Assembly (NCBI GenBank): GCA_022570795.1
Contig: JAKUDP010000006.1
Span: forward strand, 1,674,001 to 1,738,000
From: Sphaerulina vaccinii
Taxonomy: Eukaryota; Ascomycota; Dothideomycetes; Mycosphaerellales; Mycosphaerellaceae
Length of the DNA: 64,000 nucleotides
Reading direction: 5' to 3'
Shown here: positions 55,348 to 64,000 of the stretch, piece by piece
Numbering within the stretch: the first letter of the stretch is position 1
How the letters are laid out: every line of letters starts with the position of its first letter
The notes under the pieces: model-generated
Told to the model about the DNA's origin: nothing
The model's database searches: none
Seen by the model: only the letters and a program-made list of their open reading frames with translations
Position numbers and translations under genes: made by a program

Positions 55348-56703
55348 ATGAACCATCCTTCGGACACGGACGTCGGGGAGAGATTCGTCTATGATGAAGT
55401 CAGATGCTCTACCATCACTTGGGACGATGACGATGTTGGAAGTAGGGATGAGGCAAAGGAGCTACGAGGGGCTCTTCACCATGGCCACGGAATCTGGACC
55501 TCTCCTTACGAGATCCCACTTGCCAAAGATGCACAGCACAGCTTGGAGAATCATGTGAAGATACTGACCCAGGTTTCTAAACACCAAAAAGAACTTCAAA
55601 TCGTCCACTATGGTGGTCATGGCGAAAGTGAGATAGCGAACATCAGCCACTTCACGCGAACGGGTGACCTTGGGTATGCACAGGAGTTACCCCCTACTCT
55701 CTTTGGACAAACCGAAGATCCAGAGTATGAGGTCAATCTCAAGAGGATGCTGGCACCATTTTGGAGATGTAACAAAGATGTGGTGGTCTTCCTGGACTGT
55801 TGCTGCGCTGCTGGCGCGTGGCAATGGCAGTCCAAAGGTCCCGAGAGATCCCGCACCGTGCTAGTCGCTGCTTGCGACCGCAATACGAACACCCCAGCAA
55901 AAGACGACGATACTTTCACCCGCCGACTCATCAACAGTCTGAGCCGGTTCGACAGGCCCTTCAGCATTCGTCAACTCCTGGATGACATGACTGCAGCTGA
56001 CCCAAATGGGCTTGTACCAATCATTCATCCCAAATCTCTGATTGCGGCTTCCGAGATCTTCCTCTCTCCTGGCGGTCAGGACTCCTACGCTATCAAACTA
56101 AGTCCCGAGGCTAGGAGGCTCATTCGGCCAGTTCAACGCCCTAAGGAGGCTCAGATAATGCCGGAAATCCAGCTTCCTCATAGCGTGCCATTTGTGCTGA
56201 ACGATGCACTGCGACCTACTCCAACAACGGCGTCGCACTCGGGGCAGCCAGGTCCATCACGCAATGCTCCACCAGTGTCAGTGCGGAGATCCAGACCAAC
56301 TCACGATCACCGTCAATGCGAAATGTCTCGAGCTCAAGCTCAGCAGCGTCGAGATGATGCTAGAGGTCAACGCGATGCAGTCGAACGCGGGCCTCCTACG
56401 CTTGTCTTCAAAGGGCATGCTCACGGAGTCTGGATGGGCGCAAAGACACGCGCAGATCTGCGATTCACGCTTGAGTTCCCGTACGAACATGTTACCATTC
56501 TCGATCTGTACCAAGATGCTCGTAATCACTTGCGGCAGCTCGACGACTCCTATGACTACTACATTGTTCTTACCTTTGATGGCAGATCTCTCGAATCCTT
56601 CCACAACTTTGTGCATCAGGAGGGTATTCGATCTGGAGCAACTCTGCACATCAATGCCTACACGAACATCGACGAGTGGCCATCAGCTCGACCTACTATA
56701 TAA
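55348..56703 (+). CDS. Caspase-like (C14) protein with C-terminal ubiquitin-like domain
   Basis: Single exon, 451 aa. Residues 35-240 match the fungal caspase/metacaspase-like fold: strand and catalytic His in LQIVHYGGHGES (His91), strand and catalytic Cys in VVVFLDCCCAAGAW (Asp150-Cys151-Cys152; Cys152 aligns with the nucleophile of the DxC motif), then VLVAACDRNT and FTRRLINSLSR. Both catalytic residues are present. Residues 260-350 are a disordered linker rich in Pro, Arg and Gln. Residues 370-437 read as a ubiquitin-like beta-grasp: RFTLEFPYEHVTILDL, a helix DARNHLRQL, then YYIVLTFDGRSLESF and EGIRSGATLHINAY, following ubiquitin's strand/helix order and its AGKQLEDGRTL and STLHLVL regions. 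There is no di-Gly end, so conjugation is unlikely; docking is more likely. No NLR or signal peptide. Confidence 0.8.
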   Translation: MNHPSDTDVGERFVYDEVRCSTITWDDDDVGSRDEAKELRGALHHGHGIWTSPYEIPLAKDAQHSLENHVKILTQVSKHQKELQIVHYGGHGESEIANISHFTRTGDLGYAQELPPTLFGQTEDPEYEVNLKRMLAPFWRCNKDVVVFLDCCCAAGAWQWQSKGPERSRTVLVAACDRNTNTPAKDDDTFTRRLINSLSRFDRPFSIRQLLDDMTAADPNGLVPIIHPKSLIAASEIFLSPGGQDSYAIKLSPEARRLIRPVQRPKEAQIMPEIQLPHSVPFVLNDALRPTPTTASHSGQPGPSRNAPPVSVRRSRPTHDHRQCEMSRAQAQQRRDDARGQRDAVERGPPTLVFKGHAHGVWMGAKTRADLRFTLEFPYEHVTILDLYQDARNHLRQLDDSYDYYIVLTFDGRSLESFHNFVHQEGIRSGATLHINAYTNIDEWPSARPTI

Positions 56704-56959
56704 TGTATGGGCGCTGGCGCCAGCTACCAATACAGAAGCCACTGTTCGATGTGTACGATAGATCTCTGCGGGATCCACTATGGGTACTAGGACCATGGAG
56801 ATGAGTGGCAAGGTGTACTGGGCTATTCCTGGTAGAGGCAGACGAGTCGCTTCGTGATTGCCATTGCTGCTGTAGCTTTGAGGACTTTGGGCGGTATCGT
56901 GGCAGATCAGAACATACAGGAATACATTTGGAAATCATCTAACATACATATTTACACCT

Positions 56960-59237
56960 TTAATCAACATCGGCATCCACAGAATTGATAGTCACAAGCG
57001 GCTTCTCCTTCACAAGATTCGCGACAATCTTTGGCTTCCCAGCCGGGTTCTTGAGATGTGCGATCTCGTCGTTGAGGATCTTCAGCTGATACTCATAAGT
57101 CTCCTCGTTCTCATTCACTTCGTCGCATTTGTTCGTCCATCGTGTTTCGAGCTCAGTGTATTCCTGGTTCTTCTTCTTGATGATGGCTAGTTGAGCATCG
57201 ACCTCTGCGTCCTTCGACTTGATTGTCTTCTGTTGCTTCGCGATGAGTGTATCTCTATCCTTGATATCGCTTAGACGCTCTGCAATCGTCTCTTCGTGTT
57301 CAGCGATGGTCTTCTCATGTTCGGCGATTGTCTTCTCGTGGTCGGCGATGGTCTTCTTGTGACCAACAATAGTCTTCTCGTGGGCAGCAATAGTCGCCTC
57401 GCGGTTCTTGATGGTAAGCTCATGTGCTGCAATTGCCGCGACCAGGCCAGCCATCTCAATGCGGAGCTTCTCGATGTTCTCATTCGCCTTCTTGAGATCA
57501 GCCTGCAATTGTGCCTTGGCTTTCCTCTCAGCCTCGAGCGCCTTAGTGAGGTCCTCGATCTTCTTTTGCTTGTCCGCAATAAGGCAGTCCTTCTCCTTGA
57601 TGGCTTTCTCGTTGGCAGCGATGACGGCGTTTTTCTCTTGGATCTTCCTCTCCTTATCAGCGATGATGGCATCCTTGCAAGTAATATCACTACGAAGCTG
57701 TACGATCGTGACGTGATCTTTCTCGATATGTTTGTTCGCAGTGTCAAGACGGGGCTTCAGCTGAGCGTTCTCGTTCTTCTCAACATCAAGCTCTCGAGTG
57801 AGTTTGGCCTTAGCAGCCTCAGACTTGCGGAGCTGTTCGCGAGATGCCGAGAGGCTGGCCTCTGATACAGCAAGCTTCTTCTCTGCAGCATCGAGGCAGC
57901 CCTTCAGTCTTGTGGCTTCGGTCTCTGCCTTGATCGCACGTTCAGTCGCCTGTTTGATCTGCAAGTGGTCCGCAGAGTCGTGCTCGGCGTTCCTCTTCGC
58001 AAGTTCAATGTCTTTGAGCTCATCCTCCTTGATGTGCTTGCGAAGGAGACCCTCTGTAGCTTGGGAAGCAGCGAGGGCTGCGAGAGCCTCGGCGAGATGT
58101 TTCTTGAGGTGATCCTCGCGATCCTTGGCGGCTTTGATATCACTTGCATGATGCCTCTCGAGCTCGTCGTACTTGCTCTGCAGACCACGATGCTTCTCAT
58201 CCAGGTCCTTGACTTGGTCTTGCAGGCGCGCCACCCTCTCTGCTCGGATATCAGATGTCGCTTCGAGATCCACATGAGCCTTCTGCAAGTTGTTGAATTG
58301 CTCAATCGCGTGTTTGGCAAGGTATGCTGCCTGATCGACGTAAGCTGCCGAGTAGTTGAGAGCCTCCGAGATGTCGGTAGGAAGTGGCAGAGGAGTGGTG
58401 ATTCGCTTCAGTGAAGTGACTGGTTGAGGCAGGGAGCAGTCTAAGGTCAGCTTGTCCTGCTTGGGCTTCGTTGGGGCGAACGCGTGTTCTTCTCCGCGCG
58501 CAGCAATAGCGGATTGAACCAGGTCGCTCTTGGCAATGTCTCCAACAGTTGAGCTGCTTATGGTGGTGGCGAGAGCGTTGGTGTCGGCCTTGACTTGGCA
58601 AGCAATCGTATAGGATCCGGATTGCTGGAAAGAGAACTTGCTTGGGTTGGCGGCGTTGGAGTTCTGCTTGCTCACTCCTGAACAGATGACCTTCTTCGAT
58701 CCTTGCTTCTCCTCGATCCATTGCCAGATAGATATGACTGGTCGGTGTGGTTAGAGAAAGCTGTAGCATTATTGAGACTGATTGAGAGGACTTACCAGGC
58801 TTGCCATTGCCAAGACCTTGTGGTGCAGCAACTAGGAATCCCTCCTCGTTGGCATGCTTGTGGCAGCTAAGTGCGCCACTCCATATTCTTGGAGCATCAG
58901 ACGGAGCTACGGCCGCCTGGGGCTGGTCGTAGTATCGTGTGAGCTCAGTTTTCGTGGTAGCACCCCAGTTGCTCCAGCCTAAGCCTTTCGTGGTCAAGGT
59001 GAGTTGTTTGTAGCCCCTGCTCGACTCGATCTGATGAGAGTAGTAGCCATCGTCAAATGTGAATAGGTCATCTCCATCATCGGTGATCGAGACGTTCTTG
59101 ATCTTGAAAGAGGCGATGGTCTTCTTGTACTGCTTCGAGAAGAGATGGACTGTGTCGCCACGCTCTGCAGTGCCCTCTGGAAGGACAGCTACGCACAGAT
59201 CGCCGTTGATCGTGCCGTGATAGATGTAGAAAGACAT
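56960..59237 (-). CDS. Large coiled-coil protein with beta-rich N-terminal domain
   Basis: Exons 59237-58796 and 58737-56960, joined over a 58-nt GTAAGT...CCAG intron, give 739 aa. Residues 1-250 are a globular beta-rich region (MSFYIYHGTINGDLCVAVLP, ISIWQWIEEKQGSKKVIC, GSYTIACQVKAD) without a family I know. From about residue 270 to 710 the protein is one long coiled coil, very rich in Ala, Glu, Lys and Asp. It includes six near-perfect heptads of the type TIAEHEK. The end is VTINSVDADVD. It may act as a scaffold or tether. A second coiled-coil gene starts 930 bp away on the opposite strand. Confidence 0.8.
57281..57400. repeat. In-gene 21-bp minisatellite encoding heptads
   Basis: About six copies of a degenerate 21-bp unit (plus strand, for example GTCTTCTCGTGGTCGGCGAT). 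On the minus strand each unit encodes one heptad of the coiled coil, TI-A-x-H-E-K. Copies differ mainly at third positions, so the array is under protein constraint but could still change in length by whole heptads. Confidence 0.85.
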
Positions 59238-60167
59238 TGTGAAAGATGGGATTGATTGATGCTGTGAACGAAGAAGGGGAGAAACAGGTGGGCTGTTGGC
59301 CTCTACTTATCGTGATCGAATTGCCCATTCGTGGCCTGAGCTGCTATCCAGACGTCGTCCGAGAAGACAGCTCGAGCCCGAAATGGGCATCCTCGTTCTG
59401 GGAGCATAGTGTGATAGCGGTTGGCGAGCATGAGCCATGCTCTCATGCATGGAACACACCCATACAATGTGCATATCACGACGCCTCCAGGCGATTGTCC
59501 TGGAGTCCTGCTGGCTCGGCCAGTCCGTGTAGAGAACTGTTCTGACGAAGCTACCGAAGCTCCATGGCTTGAAGTGGAAGAGGTGTAGGTATTCTCTGCA
59601 AGTGAGACATCTCGAAGCGAGCGATACCAGACCCTGTCGAGCGCTTGGAGGTCAGACGACCCAAGGGAAAGCGTGGTTGTGGATGTCGTGGCGTTGTGTC
59701 AATGTCGCGTCCATGGGAGAAGTGAGGACCCTTCTCAGCCGTCGGTTCGTGCCTTCCGTACTCTAACCTCATTTGTATCGTGGACTATTCTCCCCCTCCC
59801 CACTTCACCTCAGCTCTCGAACGCCTCCTCAATGCGAGCGTTAGCTGACAAACGCCATGTTCTGCACAGAGTCGATAGTGCACGATACATGGCTTGCGCA
59901 CTTCCACGTGGCCTCGCGTGTTCTATCTCAAGCCTTCGGTCTCGCCGCCTGGCGGTATACGATGAAGGAGAGACGGGCGGGCTCCCCGGACTCATGTATG
60001 CACCTGAGGTCGTCTCGCAAACGCTAATTGCTTCTAGAGAACGGTCGAATATGCAAGTCGAAAGCCTCAAGCTCAGGTGAGTCTGGGAGTATATCTGTGC
60101 AAGCGAGTGAAGAAGACCTGTCGCCCGCCAGCTTCCAAGTCTCACCATACACTCCTCTCCCTCTTCC
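59238..60167. other. Divergent promoter region of two coiled-coil genes
   Basis: 930 bp between the starts of the minus-strand and plus-strand coiled-coil genes. Short ORFs overlap on both strands but none has family features. No repeat seen. Co-regulation from a shared region is possible. Confidence 0.45.
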
Positions 60168-62273
60168 ATGAGTGAGCATTTCCCATCTTTGGACTCCATT
60201 ATCAGTTCTTATCAACCTCTCAAGCCTGCAGCGATGGCTACACAGCACACACAGAGTCCTGCAACCTTCGCAGAGAAGCTGGCTGAGATCGATGTCAATG
60301 TTACCGAGATCGATGAGGAGCTGCCCACAGCTCAGATCAACAGACTCACCATGCGAAGCCCTATTCCTCGCGAGAAGCCCATGCCTATCATGGGCAAGTC
60401 TCATATCATTGAGTGCCCTGCCGATGTCTTGATCCCTCGACCTCGCGACGTGAGCCCTGCTTGCTCCGTGCGAAGCTCTTTCAGCAGCTCTCGTCGTCGG
60501 GTGAGCCATCGTCACTCCGAATGGAGCCATGGACACCACGGGCACCACCGCCACTCCGAGGTCTCGAAAGAGATCACACAGCAAGCTGAGACCGAGTTCC
60601 TCGCTCTGATGGAACTCATGGCCGGCATCTCCAGACGAAGCACGTCTCTGAGGGACGTTTGGACAAAGATCATATCAGAACGCGAATCCTGCTACATGGA
60701 AATGGATCGTATGTACGAACGTATTGACGAGTACACTGAAATCATCGAACGCAAGGAGCGGGAGTCACACAGCCATACGCATGACCACAAGGAGCTCAAG
60801 TCCACAGTTACCAAGCTGAAGCTTGAGATCACTGCTGCTCTAGCAAGTGCTGCTGAGTACAAGCACAAACTCTCTGACTGCACTCGCGAGCTTGGCGAGG
60901 CGCGTCGTGAGATCTCTGAGTCTAAAGATGTCTACAAGTACTTGAAGGAAGAACACGAGGAGACGAAGACGACTCTCGAGCAGACATCTCTTCTGCTTGT
61001 TGCTTCAGAAGAGCGATGCAAGCATGCTGAAGAAGATGCCCACCGCCACGAGTGTGAGCTCAGAGACATCAAGGAGTCCTATTCTGACCTTGAGATCAAG
61101 TCGTCAGAGACGACCGAGAAGTTGGAGTTTTTGACGGTGGACTATCTCAGCATCAAGCAGAGCCACATCACTCTCACAAAGGAGAAGCATGAGTGGCTGC
61201 ACGAGAAGGGTGAGCTGGAAGAGCATGTTCGCAAGTGCAACCATCGACACGACGAGCTCAAGCGCAAGTACAAGGAAGTCATCGAACACCACGAGAAGAT
61301 GGAGAAAGAGTACAAGGAGACCATTGAGACCAAAGAGCGAGAAGTGCGTGAGCTTTACGAGAAGCAGACCAAGCTCCGAAGTGAGAAGAAGGAGCTCGAA
61401 GAGAAGATCAAGATCCACATTCGCAACTACGAAGATGAACACTGCAAGTGGGAAGATGCCGAAGATCGCTGCGGCAAGTGGAAGCTCAGACACGAGCACT
61501 CTGAGCGTGAAATCGTATCAATTCGCGAACAGATCAGCGTTCTCGAGATCAAGCAAACCGAGCTCCGCGAGACCATCACCAAGAAGACCGAAGAAGTCAA
61601 GCGTATCACCAAGCTCAAAGAACGGTTCGAACGTGACTACCACGGCAAGTGCAAGGAAGCAGAAGAAAGTCATCGCCAAGTCGTCCTTCACAAGGAGATC
61701 ATCCGCCGCCACGAGACTACCATCAAGGAGAAGTCCGAAGAGATCCACACTCTCTCCGAACGCATCGAACGCTACGAATCTGAATGCGAGTCCTACAAGC
61801 ACAAGTGCCATGAATACGAAGCAGAGACCCGAACACTCCAAGCTCTCATCGTCTCTCTCCAACTGGAGATCAGCACTGCTCACACAGACCACGAGTGTAC
61901 CAAGAAGAAGCTCCACGAGTGCGAGACACGTTACCAAGAGATCTGTGAGACTCATGAGGAGTATCAAGAAGGTCACTCTGGATTTGAGTTCCAGATCTCT
62001 CAGCTTCGTACCATGCTTCGCGAAGTACGAGAAGAGAAGGAAAGGGCCATCACTGCTCGTGTCGCTGCTGACCACGACCGTGATGAGGCTGTTTCGAGAT
62101 ACGAGGCTAAGTGTAGAGATCTGGAGCAGATGGAAGAGTATTACTCGCACCACTTTGCAAGCCATGGGAGTGTTAGGTCGGGTGGAAGGACTGTGAAGAG
62201 ATTTTACTCTCATACCTCGAGCAATACTGTTAGTGGTGAGGCTGATGAGTCGGAGACTGTTTGCAGTTCTTGA
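60168..62273 (+). CDS. Large coiled-coil protein, His/Glu/Lys-rich
   Basis: Single exon, 701 aa. The first 100 residues are Pro-rich and disordered (MRSPIPREKPMPIMGK), followed by a Ser/Arg patch and a His cluster (WSHGHHGHHRHSE). From about residue 130 to 660 the protein is a continuous coiled coil, dominated by Glu, Lys, His and Arg, with many Cys residues inside it (KCNHRHDELKRKYKE; HECETRYQEICETHEEY). The C-terminus is Ser/Gly-rich (SSNTVSGEADESETVCSS). A second ATG at 60234 would remove 22 residues. Such proteins often serve as cytoskeletal or septal scaffolds; no orthologue is named. Codon use is strongly biased to C/G-ending codons, as in well-expressed genes. Confidence 0.82.
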   Translation: MSEHFPSLDSIISSYQPLKPAAMATQHTQSPATFAEKLAEIDVNVTEIDEELPTAQINRLTMRSPIPREKPMPIMGKSHIIECPADVLIPRPRDVSPACSVRSSFSSSRRRVSHRHSEWSHGHHGHHRHSEVSKEITQQAETEFLALMELMAGISRRSTSLRDVWTKIISERESCYMEMDRMYERIDEYTEIIERKERESHSHTHDHKELKSTVTKLKLEITAALASAAEYKHKLSDCTRELGEARREISESKDVYKYLKEEHEETKTTLEQTSLLLVASEERCKHAEEDAHRHECELRDIKESYSDLEIKSSETTEKLEFLTVDYLSIKQSHITLTKEKHEWLHEKGELEEHVRKCNHRHDELKRKYKEVIEHHEKMEKEYKETIETKEREVRELYEKQTKLRSEKKELEEKIKIHIRNYEDEHCKWEDAEDRCGKWKLRHEHSEREIVSIREQISVLEIKQTELRETITKKTEEVKRITKLKERFERDYHGKCKEAEESHRQVVLHKEIIRRHETTIKEKSEEIHTLSERIERYESECESYKHKCHEYEAETRTLQALIVSLQLEISTAHTDHECTKKKLHECETRYQEICETHEEYQEGHSGFEFQISQLRTMLREVREEKERAITARVAADHDRDEAVSRYEAKCRDLEQMEEYYSHHFASHGSVRSGGRTVKRFYSHTSSNTVSGEADESETVCSS

Positions 62274-62756
62274 GGGTAAGACGTTTCTGTTTTTGATGTT
62301 ACGATAGGTGTACGGCGATATGGTCGTTTACAAGTCTCTATGCTATAGTTCTTATGTATCGTCATGATGTGTGACCTTTCAATAAAATCTCTCTGCCCTA
62401 GCGTTAGCTATGCTACTATAGGCGAGCTCGACCTGCTCGCAGGATCCAATACAACGACGGAGAAGTTGCATTGCGAGACTGGTTTCTGCCCTGATCTAGC
62501 CTAACCAAGATTGTAATAGTGACCATATTCATCTCAAGTTGAAACGTAATACACAAGATATACTCCACGATGGTAAGTGTCTCATTTCTTGACAGATCGT
62601 TCATCCATTTAAATCGTATAGACTCTTGATGTACTCCATATGCTATCGTGTTATCCCATGGTACATTTACGCCCATCCCAACGCCCGTTGATCCTCGCTT
62701 ATATCGTACAGCTCTCATATCATCATATCACGTCATTTCATGTAGCATCGTTATAT
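62274..62756. other. Intergenic region between convergent genes
   Basis: About 480 bp, AT-richer than the neighbouring genes, with an AATAAA-like signal at 62381-62387 suitable for the 3' end of the coiled-coil gene. No gene or repeat seen. Confidence 0.5.
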
Positions 62757-63042
62757 TTACTTCTCATCGCGGCCTCGGAATGTGCTGAAAGCAGATAGTT
62801 CAGTTCAAGTCCCCTCTCCATAATTGGCTAACGAAGCTGAAGGGATCATCGTACCTGTTCCAAAGACTCGCAACGAACCCTGACTTAGGCTGCATGTCCT
62901 GCAAGCTTTCACGGCGTGCTTGCGCGGCAGAGCCATCCTTTCTCTTGTAGTGTTCAATACCCGAGAACATGGAACCACGTCTACCAGTGCGGTCGCCGAA
63001 GTTGGTAGCACCGCTCTTGTGGACTTGGTTTGGAGAAGACAT
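62757..63042 (-). CDS. Small conserved-looking fungal protein (conidiation-type small protein)
   Basis: Exons 63042-62855 and 62784-62757 joined over a 70-nt GTACGA...TTTCAG intron give 71 aa; without splicing the frame runs to 62800 with 80 aa. The spliced end, SLWNSTFRGRDEK, looks more natural and the acceptor CTGCTTTCAG is strong. It is small and charged: RRGSMFSGIEHYKRK and AQARRESLQDMQP carry two RRxS-type phosphorylation sites. This pattern (a Ser-rich start, an ARR-S helix and a Lys-Pro-GF-x-LW end) is shared by small fungal stress or conidiation proteins. Function unknown. Confidence 0.65.
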
Positions 63043-64000
63043 TGTATTGTTGGTGGTATTGTTGGTGGTGCTGGTGGTTGAAGTTTTGTTGACGATGTTG
63101 ATAGGGTAGTATGGATGGTCGAATGATTGCTTTCGTTGCGTGGGAGTAATGTTAGGCGTATATAAATCGCAGCTGTGGCTGGATCAGCAGTCTGAGCAGG
63201 GGGCCGAGACTGTTCGATGAGTGGATGATAGTCTGGACGATAGCAAGGTAACGTCGGACACGGACATCGTGGTAGGTCTTGTAACGCAAGGTGTCTGCTT
63301 CGTCACTGCTTAGGGATGGACCTCGACCTGCGATCGCAGTGCATAGTGCCCTTTGACGATCGATGGGCGTTGTGTAGAGCTTGTCATTGGTCGATCTGGG
63401 CAGGCTAGTTCACATGCGAGATCTGTTTGAGATCTGAGCTTGGTACGACGACATCATATGCAGCTGCGGGCTTATGTCGCGTCTCGAGTTATGCTTGCAG
63501 TCTGCTTCAGATCCCAGGGTTGGTAGGTTGTGGAGTTGGTGAAAGTTGGGGTTTGTGGAGGTCTAAGACGTCATGAATAGATGCTTGGATCAACGACGCA
63601 CATCGGCATCGATATGTGCCTATGTCTAGCACTTTCACATGTCAGCTATGAGATCTGCACTCATGATCATCTCATGACCAAGATAAATCTGTTACAGTCG
63701 CATGGCCATTTGCGTGCATGACAGATGCTGTTCGGACTGTTTTCTGCCGGCACTCAAATGCTTGTTTCTACGTCCCTCTCCCGACGTGATCGAGCTTATG
63801 GCCCCTTTCACAGCTTGTTAGAAGGGTCTTCAGTTTCCGCCAATGTGGTAGATTGCTGGCGAGTATGGGGTTTCGGCCTGTCCGAACCACGCAAACAATG
63901 GTTTGCCATTCGATATCGCCATCAGTCCAGAATATGTTGGAACTTGCTCATCCAAAGCTGTAGGGCGATTGGTATGAAGCGTTCGGGTCCATACAGTCAA
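63043..64000. other. Right-edge intergenic region
   Basis: About 960 bp upstream of the small minus-strand gene. A TTGTTGGTGGTAT direct repeat occurs just before its start (about 63047-63071). No ORF of note, repeat array or RNA gene seen; the next gene lies outside the window. Confidence 0.5.

Noticed and set aside
54891..55394. 167-codon plus-strand ORF before the caspase-like gene
   Set aside because: Overlaps the caspase-like start in another frame; its Arg/His/Ser-rich tail is typical of a shadow frame.
59810..60199. 129-codon minus-strand ORF overlapping the start of the coiled-coil gene
   Set aside because: Antisense to a confident start, no family features, in a divergent promoter.

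Overview
The window looks like nuclear DNA of a filamentous ascomycete. Genes are split by many short introns (about 50-60 nt) with fungal GTAAGT/GTRNGT donors, CTRAC-like branch sites and YAG acceptors. The gene content is also fungal: a Zn2Cys6 transcription factor, a cytochrome-b5 sphingolipid desaturase, short F-box proteins, a fungal caspase-like protein and DHA/ACS-type MFS transporters. A Dothideomycete, perhaps of the Mycosphaerellales, is my best guess, but that rests on general resemblance only. Exon models were made by eye; wherever I give exact junctions, the exon lengths sum to whole codons.

Layout. 0-3.3 kb: a minus-strand LamG (concanavalin-like) mosaic gene running off the left edge. 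4.6-11.5 kb: 5-oxoprolinase, an alpha/beta hydrolase ending 6 bp from it tail-to-tail, and a Dal5-type permease; this looks like a small catabolic group. 11.6-14.0 kb: a TPR/ankyrin protein. 14.7-19.4 kb: a sugar-type MFS transporter and an NtaA/SnaA-type FMN monooxygenase, both on the plus strand. 19.4-22.4 kb: a large SLIP-GC/dynamin-like GTPase. 23.5-24.9 kb: NAD glycerol-3-phosphate dehydrogenase, with a possible leader-bearing isoform. 25.2-26.1 kb: a repeat-rich gap with two tandem repeats ending in the same 20-nt tag and a triple-hairpin element. 26.1-33.9 kb: an MFS transporter, a secreted CAP protein, an unrecognised protein and an epoxide hydrolase. 34.1-37.2 kb: a tandem array of small F-box-like genes, one with a nonsense codon and one surviving as a fragment. 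38.0-42.9 kb: a RhoGAP and the Rab geranylgeranyltransferase beta subunit BET2. 44.7-51.9 kb: a C2H2-like nuclear protein, a Zn2Cys6 factor, a small Lys-rich gene with a frameshift, and a delta-8 sphingolipid desaturase. 54.0-63.0 kb: a RING-H2 protein, a caspase-like protein that appears to carry a C-terminal ubiquitin-like domain, two large coiled-coil proteins on divergent strands, and a small phospho-motif protein.

Housekeeping anchors (OXP1, GPD1, BET2, RhoGAP, desaturase) are intact. The accessory-looking parts are the left-edge LamG gene, the F-box array, the repeat-rich gap near 25.5 kb and the 52-60 kb neighbourhood. The most novel-looking single item is the caspase-like/ubiquitin-like fusion at 55.3-56.7 kb, 0.7 kb downstream of a RING-H2 gene. 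No CRISPR array, rRNA gene or intact tRNA gene was recognised.
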